Below, piece by piece: positions 38,012 through 45,973 of a stretch of 64,000 bases of DNA. The stretch is from JALTDM01 sp964421355. Lineage in GTDB: Bacteria; Bacteroidota; Bacteroidia; Bacteroidales; JALTDM01. Each line of letters begins with the position of its first letter. Position 1 is the stretch's first letter. The translations under genes and the position numbers were made by a program. The notes under the pieces were generated by a model. The model saw nothing but the letters and a program-made list of their open reading frames with translations, did no database searches and had not been told where the DNA came from. The stretch is from the NCBI GenBank assembly GCA_964421355.1, contig CAYQWX010000003.1, forward strand, positions 9,877 through 73,876, in the 5' to 3' direction.

Positions 38012-38872
38012 TTATTGGTTATTTTTTTGATATTTAACCATAATATCCATAAAGGAAATAGTAGCATCTTCCATACTTGTTACCAAACTGTCAACTTTTG
38101 ATAAAATATAATTGTAGAAGATTTGAAGTATAAGTGCTACAATCAACCCCGATACTGTGGTAATCAACGCAACTTTAATACCTCCTGCAACCAAAGAAGC
38201 TGACACATCACCTGCTTTTTGGATAGCATCAAATGCTTGGATCATCCCGATTACTGTTCCCATAAATCCTAACATAGGAGCAATGGCTATAAACAATGAA
38301 ATCCAAGTAAGACCTCTTTCCATAAGTCCCATCTGAACGCTACCATAAGATATAATAGATTTTTCTATCATATCTAAAGTGTTGCCATCTTTATATCTCA
38401 TAAGACCTTGATAATAAAGACTTGCTATAGGTCCTCGGGTGTTTCTTGCTACTTCCAATGCAGCATCTACACCTTGATTAAATAAAGCATCTTCAAACTG
38501 TTGAATAAATTTCTTTGTATTTATTGTGGCTAAATTCAAATAAAGTATTCTTTCTATAGCAATAGCCAAACCAAAGATAAGTGATAACAAGATAGTTGCC
38601 ATAAATCCGGCACCACCTTCTATAAATTTCTTTTTGATTTGATAATGAAGACCTGACTTTTCGGGAACGTTTGTTTCGTCTTTTTTTGCTTCATCTTTTT
38701 TTACTCCTGCAGTATCTACCTTTGCAGTATCAGTCTTTGTTGCACTGGTATCTTTTGCTACTGCCGTGGTATCTGCAGCTGCTTTAGACGAATCTACTTC
38801 TACTTCCGCAAAAACAGTGTTTACACTGATTGCCATCAATAGTACTACCAATAATTTTGTCATTTTTTTCAT
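38012..38872 (-). CDS. MotA/TolQ/ExbB proton channel family protein
   Basis: 286 residues. The start has a cleavable-looking signal (ending VFAE, ~23), then ~55 residues made of Ala, Asp, Lys, Thr and Val (periplasmic linker), then three membrane helices (~88-110, ~185-210, ~230-255). The MotA/TolQ/ExbB core APMLGFMGTVIGMIQAFDAI lies at ~198-217. It forms the pentameric channel that works with the two ExbD proteins downstream. The long N-terminal extension is a feature of Bacteroidota ExbB homologues. A one-mismatch -7 element (TAATTTAG, 38919-38926, minus) lies 46 bases upstream. Confidence 0.92.
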   Translation of the reverse strand: MKKMTKLLVVLLMAISVNTVFAEVEVDSSKAAADTTAVAKDTSATKTDTAKVDTAGVKKDEAKKDETNVPEKSGLHYQIKKKFIEGGAGFMATILLSLIFGLAIAIERILYLNLATINTKKFIQQFEDALFNQGVDAALEVARNTRGPIASLYYQGLMRYKDGNTLDMIEKSIISYGSVQMGLMERGLTWISLFIAIAPMLGFMGTVIGMIQAFDAIQKAGDVSASLVAGGIKVALITTVSGLIVALILQIFYNYILSKVDSLVTSMEDATISFMDIMVKYQKNNQ

Positions 38873-39023
38873 AAGAAATTATTTTTTTTTAATTATCAAA
38901 AAATGTTTTTTCAGCGTGCTAAATTATAAAAAAAATCTTTACCAAATAATGTTTTTCTAAAAAATGGAATTTTTATTTTAACAAAAACATAGAAGTAAGG
39001 ATTTAGGTTTGTTCAAATAATGT

Positions 39024-39031
39024 TAATTTTG
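39024..39031 (+). promoter_or_regulatory. Putative -7 promoter element of the thioredoxin-like/kdsA pair
   Basis: TAATTTTG followed by C, 18 bases before the ATG at 39050. A TTTG lies at 39008-39011, but 12 bases is shorter than the usual -33 spacing. Confidence 0.5.
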
Positions 39032-39049
39032 CACAAAAAAATTAAATTT

Positions 39050-39394
39050 ATGGAATATCCTAAAGTTAATGATTTAGAACATTTTGAAACATTAAGAAAA
39101 GATAATGCTGCTATACTATTTTATTTTTCCAATGATGACTGTAATGTATGCAAAGTTCTTAAACCAAAAGTATATGAAATGTTACAAGAAAAATACCCAG
39201 AAATAAAATTTTATTATGTAGATACAAAAGCAACACCTGATATAGCAGCACAAAATAGAGTTTTTACTATTCCTACTTTACTTGTATTTTTTGATGGCAG
39301 AGAACTCATTAGACGAAGCCGTTATATAGGGATAAATGAATTGGCAAACGAAATAAGCCGTCCTTATGAAATTATGTTTTCCGAAACGATATAA
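39050..39394 (+). CDS. Thioredoxin-like protein
   Basis: 114 residues from the Met at 39050. An earlier in-frame Met lies within the promoter element and is unlikely. Thioredoxin fold: FYFSNDDCNVCKVLKP with the CxxC pair Cys31/Cys34, then the cis-proline loop FTIPTLLVFFDG. The CNVC pair differs from the classic CGPC, so redox potential may differ. No signal peptide, so cytoplasmic. Followed after 11 bases by kdsA; no functional link is obvious. Confidence 0.85.
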   Translation: MEYPKVNDLEHFETLRKDNAAILFYFSNDDCNVCKVLKPKVYEMLQEKYPEIKFYYVDTKATPDIAAQNRVFTIPTLLVFFDGRELIRRSRYIGINELANEISRPYEIMFSETI

Positions 39395-39405
39395 ATTACT
39401 AAACA

Positions 39406-40212
39406 ATGAACAATATTGATTTTTTATCTAAAAAAAATAAAAACTTTTTTTTACTTGCAGGACCTTGTGTAGTAGAAGGGGAAAAAATAACTTTTGAAAT
39501 AGCAGAAACAATTGTAAAAATAACTGACAAACTAAAAATACCTTTTGTTTTCAAAGCTTCATATAAAAAAGCTAACAGAACAAAATTATCTTCTTTTAAA
39601 GGGATAGGAGACAAAGAAGCATTAACCATATTAAAAAATATAAAAAAAGAATTTTCCATACCGATAATCACGGATATACATTCGGAAGCAGAAGCATATC
39701 TTGCAGCAGAATATGATGTGGACATTTTACAAATACCTGCTTTTTTGTCAAGACAAACAGAATTGCTTATTGCAGCAGGTAAAACAGGAAAATATGTAAA
39801 TATAAAAAAGGGACAATTTATGGCTCCTCATACTATGAATTTTGCTGCCGAAAAAGTAGCAAGCACAGGTAATGACAAGATTTTGCTAACCGAACGCGGC
39901 ACATTCTTCGGGTATAATGATTTGGTAGTTGATTTCCGCTCCGTGCCTATTATGCAAAAAACAGGATATCCCGTGATAGTGGATATTACCCACTCCCTAC
40001 AACAACCCAATACTACTAAAGGCGTAACAGGAGGCAACCCAGAACTGATAGAAACAATGGGACGAGCAGCAGTGGCTGTTGGAGCTAACGGTATCTTTTT
40101 AGAAACACACCCTCAACCTGAAAAAGCGTTATCCGACGGAGCAAACATGTTACGATTAGAACTTCTGGAAGATTTATTAAAAAAATTGATAGCTATAAGG
40201 AATGTAGTATAA
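39406..40212 (+). CDS. kdsA: 3-deoxy-8-phosphooctulonate synthase
   Basis: 268 residues. Condenses phosphoenolpyruvate with arabinose-5-phosphate to Kdo-8-phosphate for LPS inner core. Signatures: LAGPCVVEG (~17-25), FKASYKKANRTKLSSFKG (~49-66), TDIHSE, QIPAFLSRQT, NIKKGQFMAP and VDITHSLQQPN. Normal length. Ends in a bidirectional terminator shared with the ChaN-like gene. Confidence 0.96.
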   Translation: MNNIDFLSKKNKNFFLLAGPCVVEGEKITFEIAETIVKITDKLKIPFVFKASYKKANRTKLSSFKGIGDKEALTILKNIKKEFSIPIITDIHSEAEAYLAAEYDVDILQIPAFLSRQTELLIAAGKTGKYVNIKKGQFMAPHTMNFAAEKVASTGNDKILLTERGTFFGYNDLVVDFRSVPIMQKTGYPVIVDITHSLQQPNTTKGVTGGNPELIETMGRAAVAVGANGIFLETHPQPEKALSDGANMLRLELLEDLLKKLIAIRNVV

Positions 40213-40257
40213 AAAAGGAGATTAAAGAATATTTTTTTCTTCCCTAATCTCCTTTTT
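40212..40257. terminator. Bidirectional hairpin terminator between kdsA and the ChaN-like gene
   Basis: AAAAAGGAGATTA (40212-40224) pairs perfectly with TAATCTCCTTTTT (40245-40257), a 13-bp stem with a 20-base loop. Runs of A on one side and T on the other give a U-tract in both directions, fitting the two convergent genes. Confidence 0.85.
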
Positions 40258-40277
40258 AACCAGAAAAAGATAAAGTA

Positions 40278-41162
40278 TTAATATGTAGTAGTCATATCTT
40301 CGGGAACTACTATGATATAGTCGGCTTTTGTTTGATTTTCTTTATCCAACTTTGATACATCTTTTTGCATTACGGTAGATATTGTTTTTATGCTTACTTG
40401 TTTGTTTTGTAACTTTATATGCCATACAATACCTTGATAGTTATCAGAATGATAAGAACCGTTGAAATGATAAAATGTTTTTCCTTTTTCCCAGTTTTTC
40501 AGGATAAAATATGCCATTGTTGCATCTTTTATAGCTTGAGCTTTGGGCAGATTTTGATTTTTCATTGGTCCCATCATACCTTTTAAGTGTCCTCCCATAT
40601 TTAGCATATTTTTGTAACATGGCAAATTGGGGTCATAATTTATAGGTAATGGTGCAATATATTTTTTTGCCTCATTTGAAAGTTTGTTTAATGCTTCAAA
40701 ACCACCTCTTGCAACCATTGCTGCATAACGGCGAGGGATATTTGTTGCAACAAAATGTATTTTATTTTTCACTGCAAAATCTAATAGTGGTTTGTAGTCG
40801 GTTTTATAATTAGGCCACAAACGGGCTTCTTCTTCAAAATCTTTTGCTCTGATTATTCCATTTTGATATTCATCAAGCATCAATTGATTATCGGCTTCAA
40901 ACATTTCTGCTCCCATTATAAGTTTTTTGCCTTTTTGGGCAAAAAGTCCCTTTGCTACTTGTAATTCTAACCAATGTGATATTGGATTGTTGTGTAATTC
41001 TCCAAAGAAAATTATATCTCCTTTGGCTACATCATTAAGCATAGTGGTATAATCTACTTTTTCACCCTTGTTGTTAAAAATTTGATATGCAGGTTTGTCT
41101 TGTGCAAATAGTTGTATGCCTGTCCACATTACTACTAATGTTGTAAAAATAAGTTTTTTCAT
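40278..41162 (-). CDS. ChaN-like (Tiki/haem-binding uptake superfamily) exported protein
   Basis: 294 residues. The signal peptide ends QLFAQ (~21). The core matches ChaN: IIFFGELHNNPISHWLEL (~50-67) with the GExH motif, MGAEMFEADNQLMLDEY (~84-100), then RYAAMVARGG and FYHFNGSYHSDNYQGI (~231-246). ChaN of Campylobacter is an iron-regulated haem-binding lipoprotein. Here there is no lipobox, so the mature protein is probably periplasmic or surface-exposed. Last in the AsmA-chimera-ChaN run. Its first ~60 codons and upstream spacer recur in the chimeric gene before it. Haem binding is family knowledge, not shown by this sequence. Confidence 0.85.
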   Translation of the reverse strand: MKKLIFTTLVVMWTGIQLFAQDKPAYQIFNNKGEKVDYTTMLNDVAKGDIIFFGELHNNPISHWLELQVAKGLFAQKGKKLIMGAEMFEADNQLMLDEYQNGIIRAKDFEEEARLWPNYKTDYKPLLDFAVKNKIHFVATNIPRRYAAMVARGGFEALNKLSNEAKKYIAPLPINYDPNLPCYKNMLNMGGHLKGMMGPMKNQNLPKAQAIKDATMAYFILKNWEKGKTFYHFNGSYHSDNYQGIVWHIKLQNKQVSIKTISTVMQKDVSKLDKENQTKADYIIVVPEDMTTTY

Positions 41163-42165
41163 AATTTTATATTTTTAACTGTTTTGAGCTTTTTTTATGA
41201 GTTTATCACCTTTTTGTCTAGCTTCATCTATTATTTGTTGAGCATTTTTATTGGCATCTTTTTCCAGTTTATCAGCTTTGGAATTAGCATCTTTCTCTAC
41301 TTTTTCAGCCTTTTTATTAGCTTCTTGTTGAAGTTTTTGAGCAGAAACTGTTGCTTTTCTTTTCTCTGCCGGATCTTTGGCTTGTTTGATTAGTTGATCT
41401 CCTTTCCGTTTTGCTTCATATCTTATTTGTTGAGCGGTTTTCTTACCTTCCGACCTTATTTTTTCTGCTTGCCTATGTGCTTCATTATTTATTTGTTGTG
41501 CTTCCTTTTTAGCTTCTGACAATAGTCTAGATGCTTGCTTCTTAGCTCTTTGTATAGCTTCTTGTTTTTTCTTTTTGGGCTTACCTTTCACGTGTTGTTT
41601 TACATTTTGCACTACTTCATTGTTATATAAATTTCCCACCAATATTATCTCTCCTTTATCTAAGTTATTAAAAATAGATACGGGCTTATCTTGTACATAC
41701 AAATGAATATTTGCCCACATTACTACTAATGTTGTAAAAATAAACTTTTCCATAACTTTATATTTTTCAACTGTTTTCAGCTTTTTTTATAAGTTCATTA
41801 CCTTTACTTTTTGCCTCATCCACTACTTGTTTAGCACGTTTATTAGCTTCTTGTTCTAATTTATCAGCTTTGGAATTAGCTTCCTGTTCTACTTTTTTAG
41901 CTTTTTTGTCAGCTTCTTGTTGAAGTTTTTGAGCAGAAATTTCTGCTGCCTTTTTGGCTATTGGATTTTTAGCCTTTTTTACTAGTTCGTCACCCTTGCG
42001 TTTTGCTTCGTCTCTTATTTGTTTAGCCGCATTTTTACCACCTTCACGTATTTGTTGGGCTTTCTTGTGAGCTTCATTTTTTATTTGTTGTGCTTTTCTA
42101 TTAGCTTCCGCTAACAATTTGGCTGCTTGCTCCTTTGCTTTTTGTATTGCTTCTTGTTTCTTTTT
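40962..42165. repeat. Degenerate two-copy tandem duplication (~0.6 kb unit) spanning three genes
   Basis: Unit one runs from the tail of the AsmA-like gene (~42165) to ~codon 59 of the chimera (~41577). Unit two runs from ~codon 61 of the chimera (~41573) to ~codon 67 of the ChaN-like gene (~40962). Each contains an 11-residue-repeat tail, a stop, a 12-13 base spacer and a ChaN-type signal-peptide start. The spacers and flanks also match at DNA level (compare 41154-41210 with 41747-41804). Divergence shows that the event is not recent. Confidence 0.75.
41175..41753 (-). CDS. Chimeric gene: ChaN-like head fused to the 11-residue-repeat tail of the AsmA-like protein
   Basis: 192 residues. Residues 1-24 match the ChaN-like signal peptide at 17 of 24 positions by hand count (IFTTLVVMW shared), and IFNN plus a decayed GNLYNN (~40-45) in place of GELHNN follow. 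From residue 61 to the end, 132 residues align without a gap to the last 132 of the AsmA-like protein, with 88 identities by hand count. This tail is built of 11-residue units such as DANSKADKLEK and should form long amphipathic helices. So a signal peptide now exports the tail alone. It sits between its two parents, 13 bases from one and 12 from the other. The frame is intact despite clear divergence, which suggests that it is kept. Function unknown. Confidence 0.8.
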   Translation of the reverse strand: MEKFIFTTLVVMWANIHLYVQDKPVSIFNNLDKGEIILVGNLYNNEVVQNVKQHVKGKPKKKKQEAIQRAKKQASRLLSEAKKEAQQINNEAHRQAEKIRSEGKKTAQQIRYEAKRKGDQLIKQAKDPAEKRKATVSAQKLQQEANKKAEKVEKDANSKADKLEKDANKNAQQIIDEARQKGDKLIKKAQNS

Positions 42166-44640
42166 GTTCAATTCTTCTTTTACTTTATCTTTTACTTGCT
42201 GCTGTATGCTTTCCTGATTATCTCCCTGTCCACCCAACAATGCTTTATATTTAGGTTTATCCAATGTGCCTTGAATAAGAGTTTTTACTTTTATAGTATT
42301 TCCGATATTTGCATTTATTCCTTGTTTTGACAATTGGGACGCAAGTTTATTCATCACTGACACAGCTGCCGAACCAAGAGCGTTTTTAGGCATATCCCAT
42401 TCAATAGTGTAATTTAATTTACCATCTACATACTGTTCTCCTGATGCGTGGGCTTTTATGTTTCCCACGCTAAAATCAAAAGGGTCAAAACTGATTTTTC
42501 CATTTTCTATTTTTATTGTGAGATTAGTATTTTGTGTTTTTATTTCTTTAAATTTATCCGTCTTGAAAAATGAATTCATAAATTTGAATAGTCCATTTTC
42601 TTTTAATACAAAGTTTTTAGTTTGAATATTACCAAGTCCGTTCATGGTTTCCATTTTGGGACTCATATCTTGCAACAAACCTGTTTCTATTTCCATCTTA
42701 CCATAAATCTGTCCTGAAGCATTTTTCAATAATGGTGCCACTTTTTGCAAAGTTTCTATTGAGGAATATGTTTTATTTAAATCTAATTTATTTATTTTTA
42801 AAGAGTATTTTACGAAAGGATTAGACATATCCATTGTGCTATATTTTCCCGTCATTACAATATTGCCACCAAATATATCCATAGATAAATTTTGTAATGT
42901 TGCTTCTCCGTTTTTTATTATTATTTTTCCTTTTAGGTTTTCTATCTTGTATTTGTCGTAATATAGTTTTTTGATGTCTGAATTTAATGTAAAATCGATA
43001 TTTTTTGGTACTTCTATTATTTCCAGTGCAGAAGTATCTGTTTGTTGTTGTGTTGTTGTATCTTCCGTTGTTTCTTCTCCAGTAAGCCACATATTAGCAT
43101 CTATCAAATTAGAAGAAAGATTGAAAGTTCCTTTGAGCAAACTATCTTTGAAATAATACTGTAGCACATTGAATATTTGACCATTAGCTGATATATCCGA
43201 GTTTCCTGCTTTTGCATAAAAATCTTTAAGCAACATTGCCTTTGGTGAAAATTCAAATAACATATTTTTTATTTCCATTGGCACAGGCTCATCCGAAGAT
43301 TTATAAATCATATTGGTAATTTTCAAAGAACCCTCTGCATAAAAGTTATCATATTGTTCATTTTCTATAGAAGACATTTTTCCTTTCATAGAAACATCGG
43401 CATCTATTATTCCCGATAAGTCGGTACTATCAAGTGGAATTGCTTTTTTCAATGAAGTAAGGTCTAAATGTGTCTTTAAGAATGCATCTATATACGGATC
43501 TACCATTACATTGGAAGTAACAAGGCGTGCATCTACAGGATTACCTGCAATTTCAAGGTGGAACTTGGAAAGATTTACTATTGTTTTATTTAAGTCGATA
43601 CTATCCTTGTTATGTATATTTAATGCCAAATTTATGTTCTTTATATCCTCTGGTAAATCAGGATACTTGATATACCCGTTGTTCACATTCAAATCCATAT
43701 CATATGCAGGCATTAAACTATCATTGTATGTTCCGTTTAATTCCATATCAAAATCAAAATTCCCTTTTACCGTAACATTTTCGTATCCTGACATATAAAT
43801 GCTTGGCACAAGAGACATCAATTTTTTGAAATTTCCTTTTGAAGTTATCTTTAAATTCATCAATATGTCATCTGTAGGCATCGCTATATATCCGTTCATT
43901 GTAACAGGTAAGTCGTTTATTAAAAGTTTGTTGTCTTCAAACACATATTTACTACTATCCAAATCGGCAGATATTTTTGCCGTAAAATCAGCTTTTGCCT
44001 TTTTGAGATAATCAACACCTTCGTAATTAAATGTAAGTGAAGCTACTTTCATTGCCATATTCATAATAGCATTTGATGAAGAAAAATCCCCTGTTAAATC
44101 AAAAGATAATCCTTTGATTTGGCTGCTCATATCGCCTTCGTAATCAAAATATGATATATCAGCATCTGTTATGTTTAATTTTTGCAAGTGCATTACCATA
44201 GAAGCACCACTTGTGGTATCCGTATCATCTTCAGTAGCAGTAGTATCTTCCTTAGCAATATCCCAATTAGCCTTACCATTTTTTAATACAATGGCTTTGA
44301 TTACAGGGTGTTCTACAGAAATCGAATTAATTTGTATTTTGTCTCCTAATACACTCGTCAAATCTATATCCAATGCAAGCTTGTCAAAACTTGCAAGTGT
44401 ATCGTTTTTGAAAGTATCTACTCCTACCACAGATAAATCTTTTATATAAAATGTTAGGTCGGGAAAGCTGTGAAAAATGGTAAGATCAAATTTACCAAAG
44501 TTTACTTTTGCATTTACATTTTTATTTATCTCTTCTTTGGCAATTTTTACTATTTTACCTTTGAATATAAATGGTATGGATATTATTACCAAAAGGAATA
44601 ATATAAAAACAATTACTATCCATTTAATTATTTTTTTCAT
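41767..44640 (-). CDS. AsmA-like protein with C-terminal 11-residue repeats
   Basis: 957 residues. One N-terminal membrane helix (~5-27) anchors it in the inner membrane. The long periplasmic part has the AsmA N-terminal block (NVNAKVNFGKFDLTIFHSFP, ~41-60) and repeated beta-rich segments. AsmA_2-like sequence ends near residue 800 (KVKTLIQGTLDKPKYKALLGG). AsmA-family proteins bridge the envelope and are implicated in phospholipid transport to the outer membrane. The last ~132 residues are different: highly charged, Ala/Lys/Glu/Gln-rich 11-residue repeats (EADKKAKKVEQ, EANSKADKLEQ, EANKRAKQVVD). That tail was duplicated into the downstream chimera. Confidence 0.85.
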   Translation of the reverse strand: MKKIIKWIVIVFILFLLVIISIPFIFKGKIVKIAKEEINKNVNAKVNFGKFDLTIFHSFPDLTFYIKDLSVVGVDTFKNDTLASFDKLALDIDLTSVLGDKIQINSISVEHPVIKAIVLKNGKANWDIAKEDTTATEDDTDTTSGASMVMHLQKLNITDADISYFDYEGDMSSQIKGLSFDLTGDFSSSNAIMNMAMKVASLTFNYEGVDYLKKAKADFTAKISADLDSSKYVFEDNKLLINDLPVTMNGYIAMPTDDILMNLKITSKGNFKKLMSLVPSIYMSGYENVTVKGNFDFDMELNGTYNDSLMPAYDMDLNVNNGYIKYPDLPEDIKNINLALNIHNKDSIDLNKTIVNLSKFHLEIAGNPVDARLVTSNVMVDPYIDAFLKTHLDLTSLKKAIPLDSTDLSGIIDADVSMKGKMSSIENEQYDNFYAEGSLKITNMIYKSSDEPVPMEIKNMLFEFSPKAMLLKDFYAKAGNSDISANGQIFNVLQYYFKDSLLKGTFNLSSNLIDANMWLTGEETTEDTTTQQQTDTSALEIIEVPKNIDFTLNSDIKKLYYDKYKIENLKGKIIIKNGEATLQNLSMDIFGGNIVMTGKYSTMDMSNPFVKYSLKINKLDLNKTYSSIETLQKVAPLLKNASGQIYGKMEIETGLLQDMSPKMETMNGLGNIQTKNFVLKENGLFKFMNSFFKTDKFKEIKTQNTNLTIKIENGKISFDPFDFSVGNIKAHASGEQYVDGKLNYTIEWDMPKNALGSAAVSVMNKLASQLSKQGINANIGNTIKVKTLIQGTLDKPKYKALLGGQGDNQESIQQQVKDKVKEELNKKKQEAIQKAKEQAAKLLAEANRKAQQIKNEAHKKAQQIREGGKNAAKQIRDEAKRKGDELVKKAKNPIAKKAAEISAQKLQQEADKKAKKVEQEANSKADKLEQEANKRAKQVVDEAKSKGNELIKKAENS

Positions 44641-44707
44641 AGTTATACAGTTTTCATTTTATACACACAAAAATAAGAAATAAGTTTAATATTTTCAACA
44701 TATTTAT

Positions 44708-45973
44708 TTAATGGGCTAACCATAATTCTGGATTAACTTTCTTTAGTCCGTCCCATATCTGCAATTCTATTTCTGTTTTTTGCTTTTCATCGTCGGTATA
44801 TACTTCGCCTATTGTTTGTTTTGTTTTCACTTTGTCTCCTTCTTTTACAAAGACTTTTGCAAGATTACCATAAACAGAATAATAATTCCCGTGTTTAATC
44901 AACACTATTTTGTGCTTACCAGGTACTTCAAATATTTTCCGCACTTCCCCATCAAATATTGCTCTTGCTTTAGCTCCATGTACTGTAGATATATATATTC
45001 CGTTATTATTTACCTTTATACCTTTTAATACAGCATGTTCGTGAGTTCCAAATCTACCTGTAATTATACCTTTTGCCACAGGCCAAGGTAATTTCCCCTT
45101 GTTTTGTTCAAATTTGCCAGAAATAATTTTTTCTTCTGGAGTTAGATAATATGTCGGAGATTTTTTACCTGTACTTGTTTTGCCTCTATTTTTAGATTTT
45201 GCATTTCTCTTTGCAGCTTCGCGTCTTGCCCTTTCTCTGGCTTTTCTTGCCTCTTCCTCAATAAGTTGTGCAACTCTATGTTTTAGTTGTTCGGCAGCTT
45301 TTTGTTGTTTTTTAAGTTTTGCAAGCAAGTCTTTCTCTTTTTGTTGCAAATGTTCTATTGTTTGTTTCTTTTCTTTTTTACTTTGGACAAGTCCTTGTTG
45401 TTCTGTTTCAAGTTTTTTCAAAACATTTTGGCGTTGGGTACGTTTTTGTTCAAGTTCCAAAGACCTTTGTTCCAATTCTTTTTTTATTGCTTGTATTGCT
45501 TCTACTTGTTTTTTTCTATAATCGGATATTTGTTGCAAATATTTAACCCGCATAAAAGCTTGATTAAATGAATTTGCCGCAAGCACATACATTATTTGCT
45601 CATAGGGAGATGAGTTTTTCCAAGCAAAATAAATTAATCTGGCATATTGTTCTCTTATGGTTTTTAGATCTTCTTCCAAAGAGTTTATAATCCATTCATT
45701 TTCAGAAATTTTATTATCAATCTGAGTTAATTCTTTTTTTAGTTCTTCAATTAATTCTTGACGAAGTTCTATCTGTCTATTTATAAGTACTAATTTATTG
45801 TATGTTTGTTTTTTTTGTTGTTTTGTTTGAGATAATAGTTTTTTAGTAAGTTTAAGTTCTCTTTCATATTTTTTTATTCTTCTTTCAAGTGTTTTACGAC
45901 TTTGCGAGAAAGATGGTAAACTTAAAATTATTATGAATGTAAATATTATGTAAAACTTTTTATGCAACAACAT
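44708..45973 (-). CDS. EnvC-like murein hydrolase activator: coiled coil plus degenerate LytM (M23) domain
   Basis: 421 residues. The signal peptide ends PSFSQ (~24). A long coiled coil rich in Lys, Glu and Gln spans ~25-260. The C-terminal LytM domain starts LPWPVAKGIITGRFGTHEHA (~296). The zinc-site residues of active M23 peptidases are altered: the GxD aspartate is Tyr (NGIYIST), YxHL has become YGNL and the HxH near the end reads ELQ. Such domains, as in EnvC, do not cut peptidoglycan but switch on amidases at the division site. Starts right at the stop of the DUF4292 gene. Confidence 0.88.
   Translation of the reverse strand: MLLHKKFYIIFTFIIILSLPSFSQSRKTLERRIKKYERELKLTKKLLSQTKQQKKQTYNKLVLINRQIELRQELIEELKKELTQIDNKISENEWIINSLEEDLKTIREQYARLIYFAWKNSSPYEQIMYVLAANSFNQAFMRVKYLQQISDYRKKQVEAIQAIKKELEQRSLELEQKRTQRQNVLKKLETEQQGLVQSKKEKKQTIEHLQQKEKDLLAKLKKQQKAAEQLKHRVAQLIEEEARKARERARREAAKRNAKSKNRGKTSTGKKSPTYYLTPEEKIISGKFEQNKGKLPWPVAKGIITGRFGTHEHAVLKGIKVNNNGIYISTVHGAKARAIFDGEVRKIFEVPGKHKIVLIKHGNYYSVYGNLAKVFVKEGDKVKTKQTIGEVYTDDEKQKTEIELQIWDGLKKVNPELWLAH

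Noticed and set aside
39020..39049. Longer start of the thioredoxin-like protein
   Set aside because: The upstream Met overlaps the TAATTTTG promoter element, and the added residues match nothing in the fold.
41184..42330. Phe/Leu-rich plus-strand frames opposite the repeat tails and opposite the EnvC coiled coil (also 45180-45571)
   Set aside because: They are antisense shadows of Lys/Glu-rich repeats and look like membrane proteins only because of the complementary codons.
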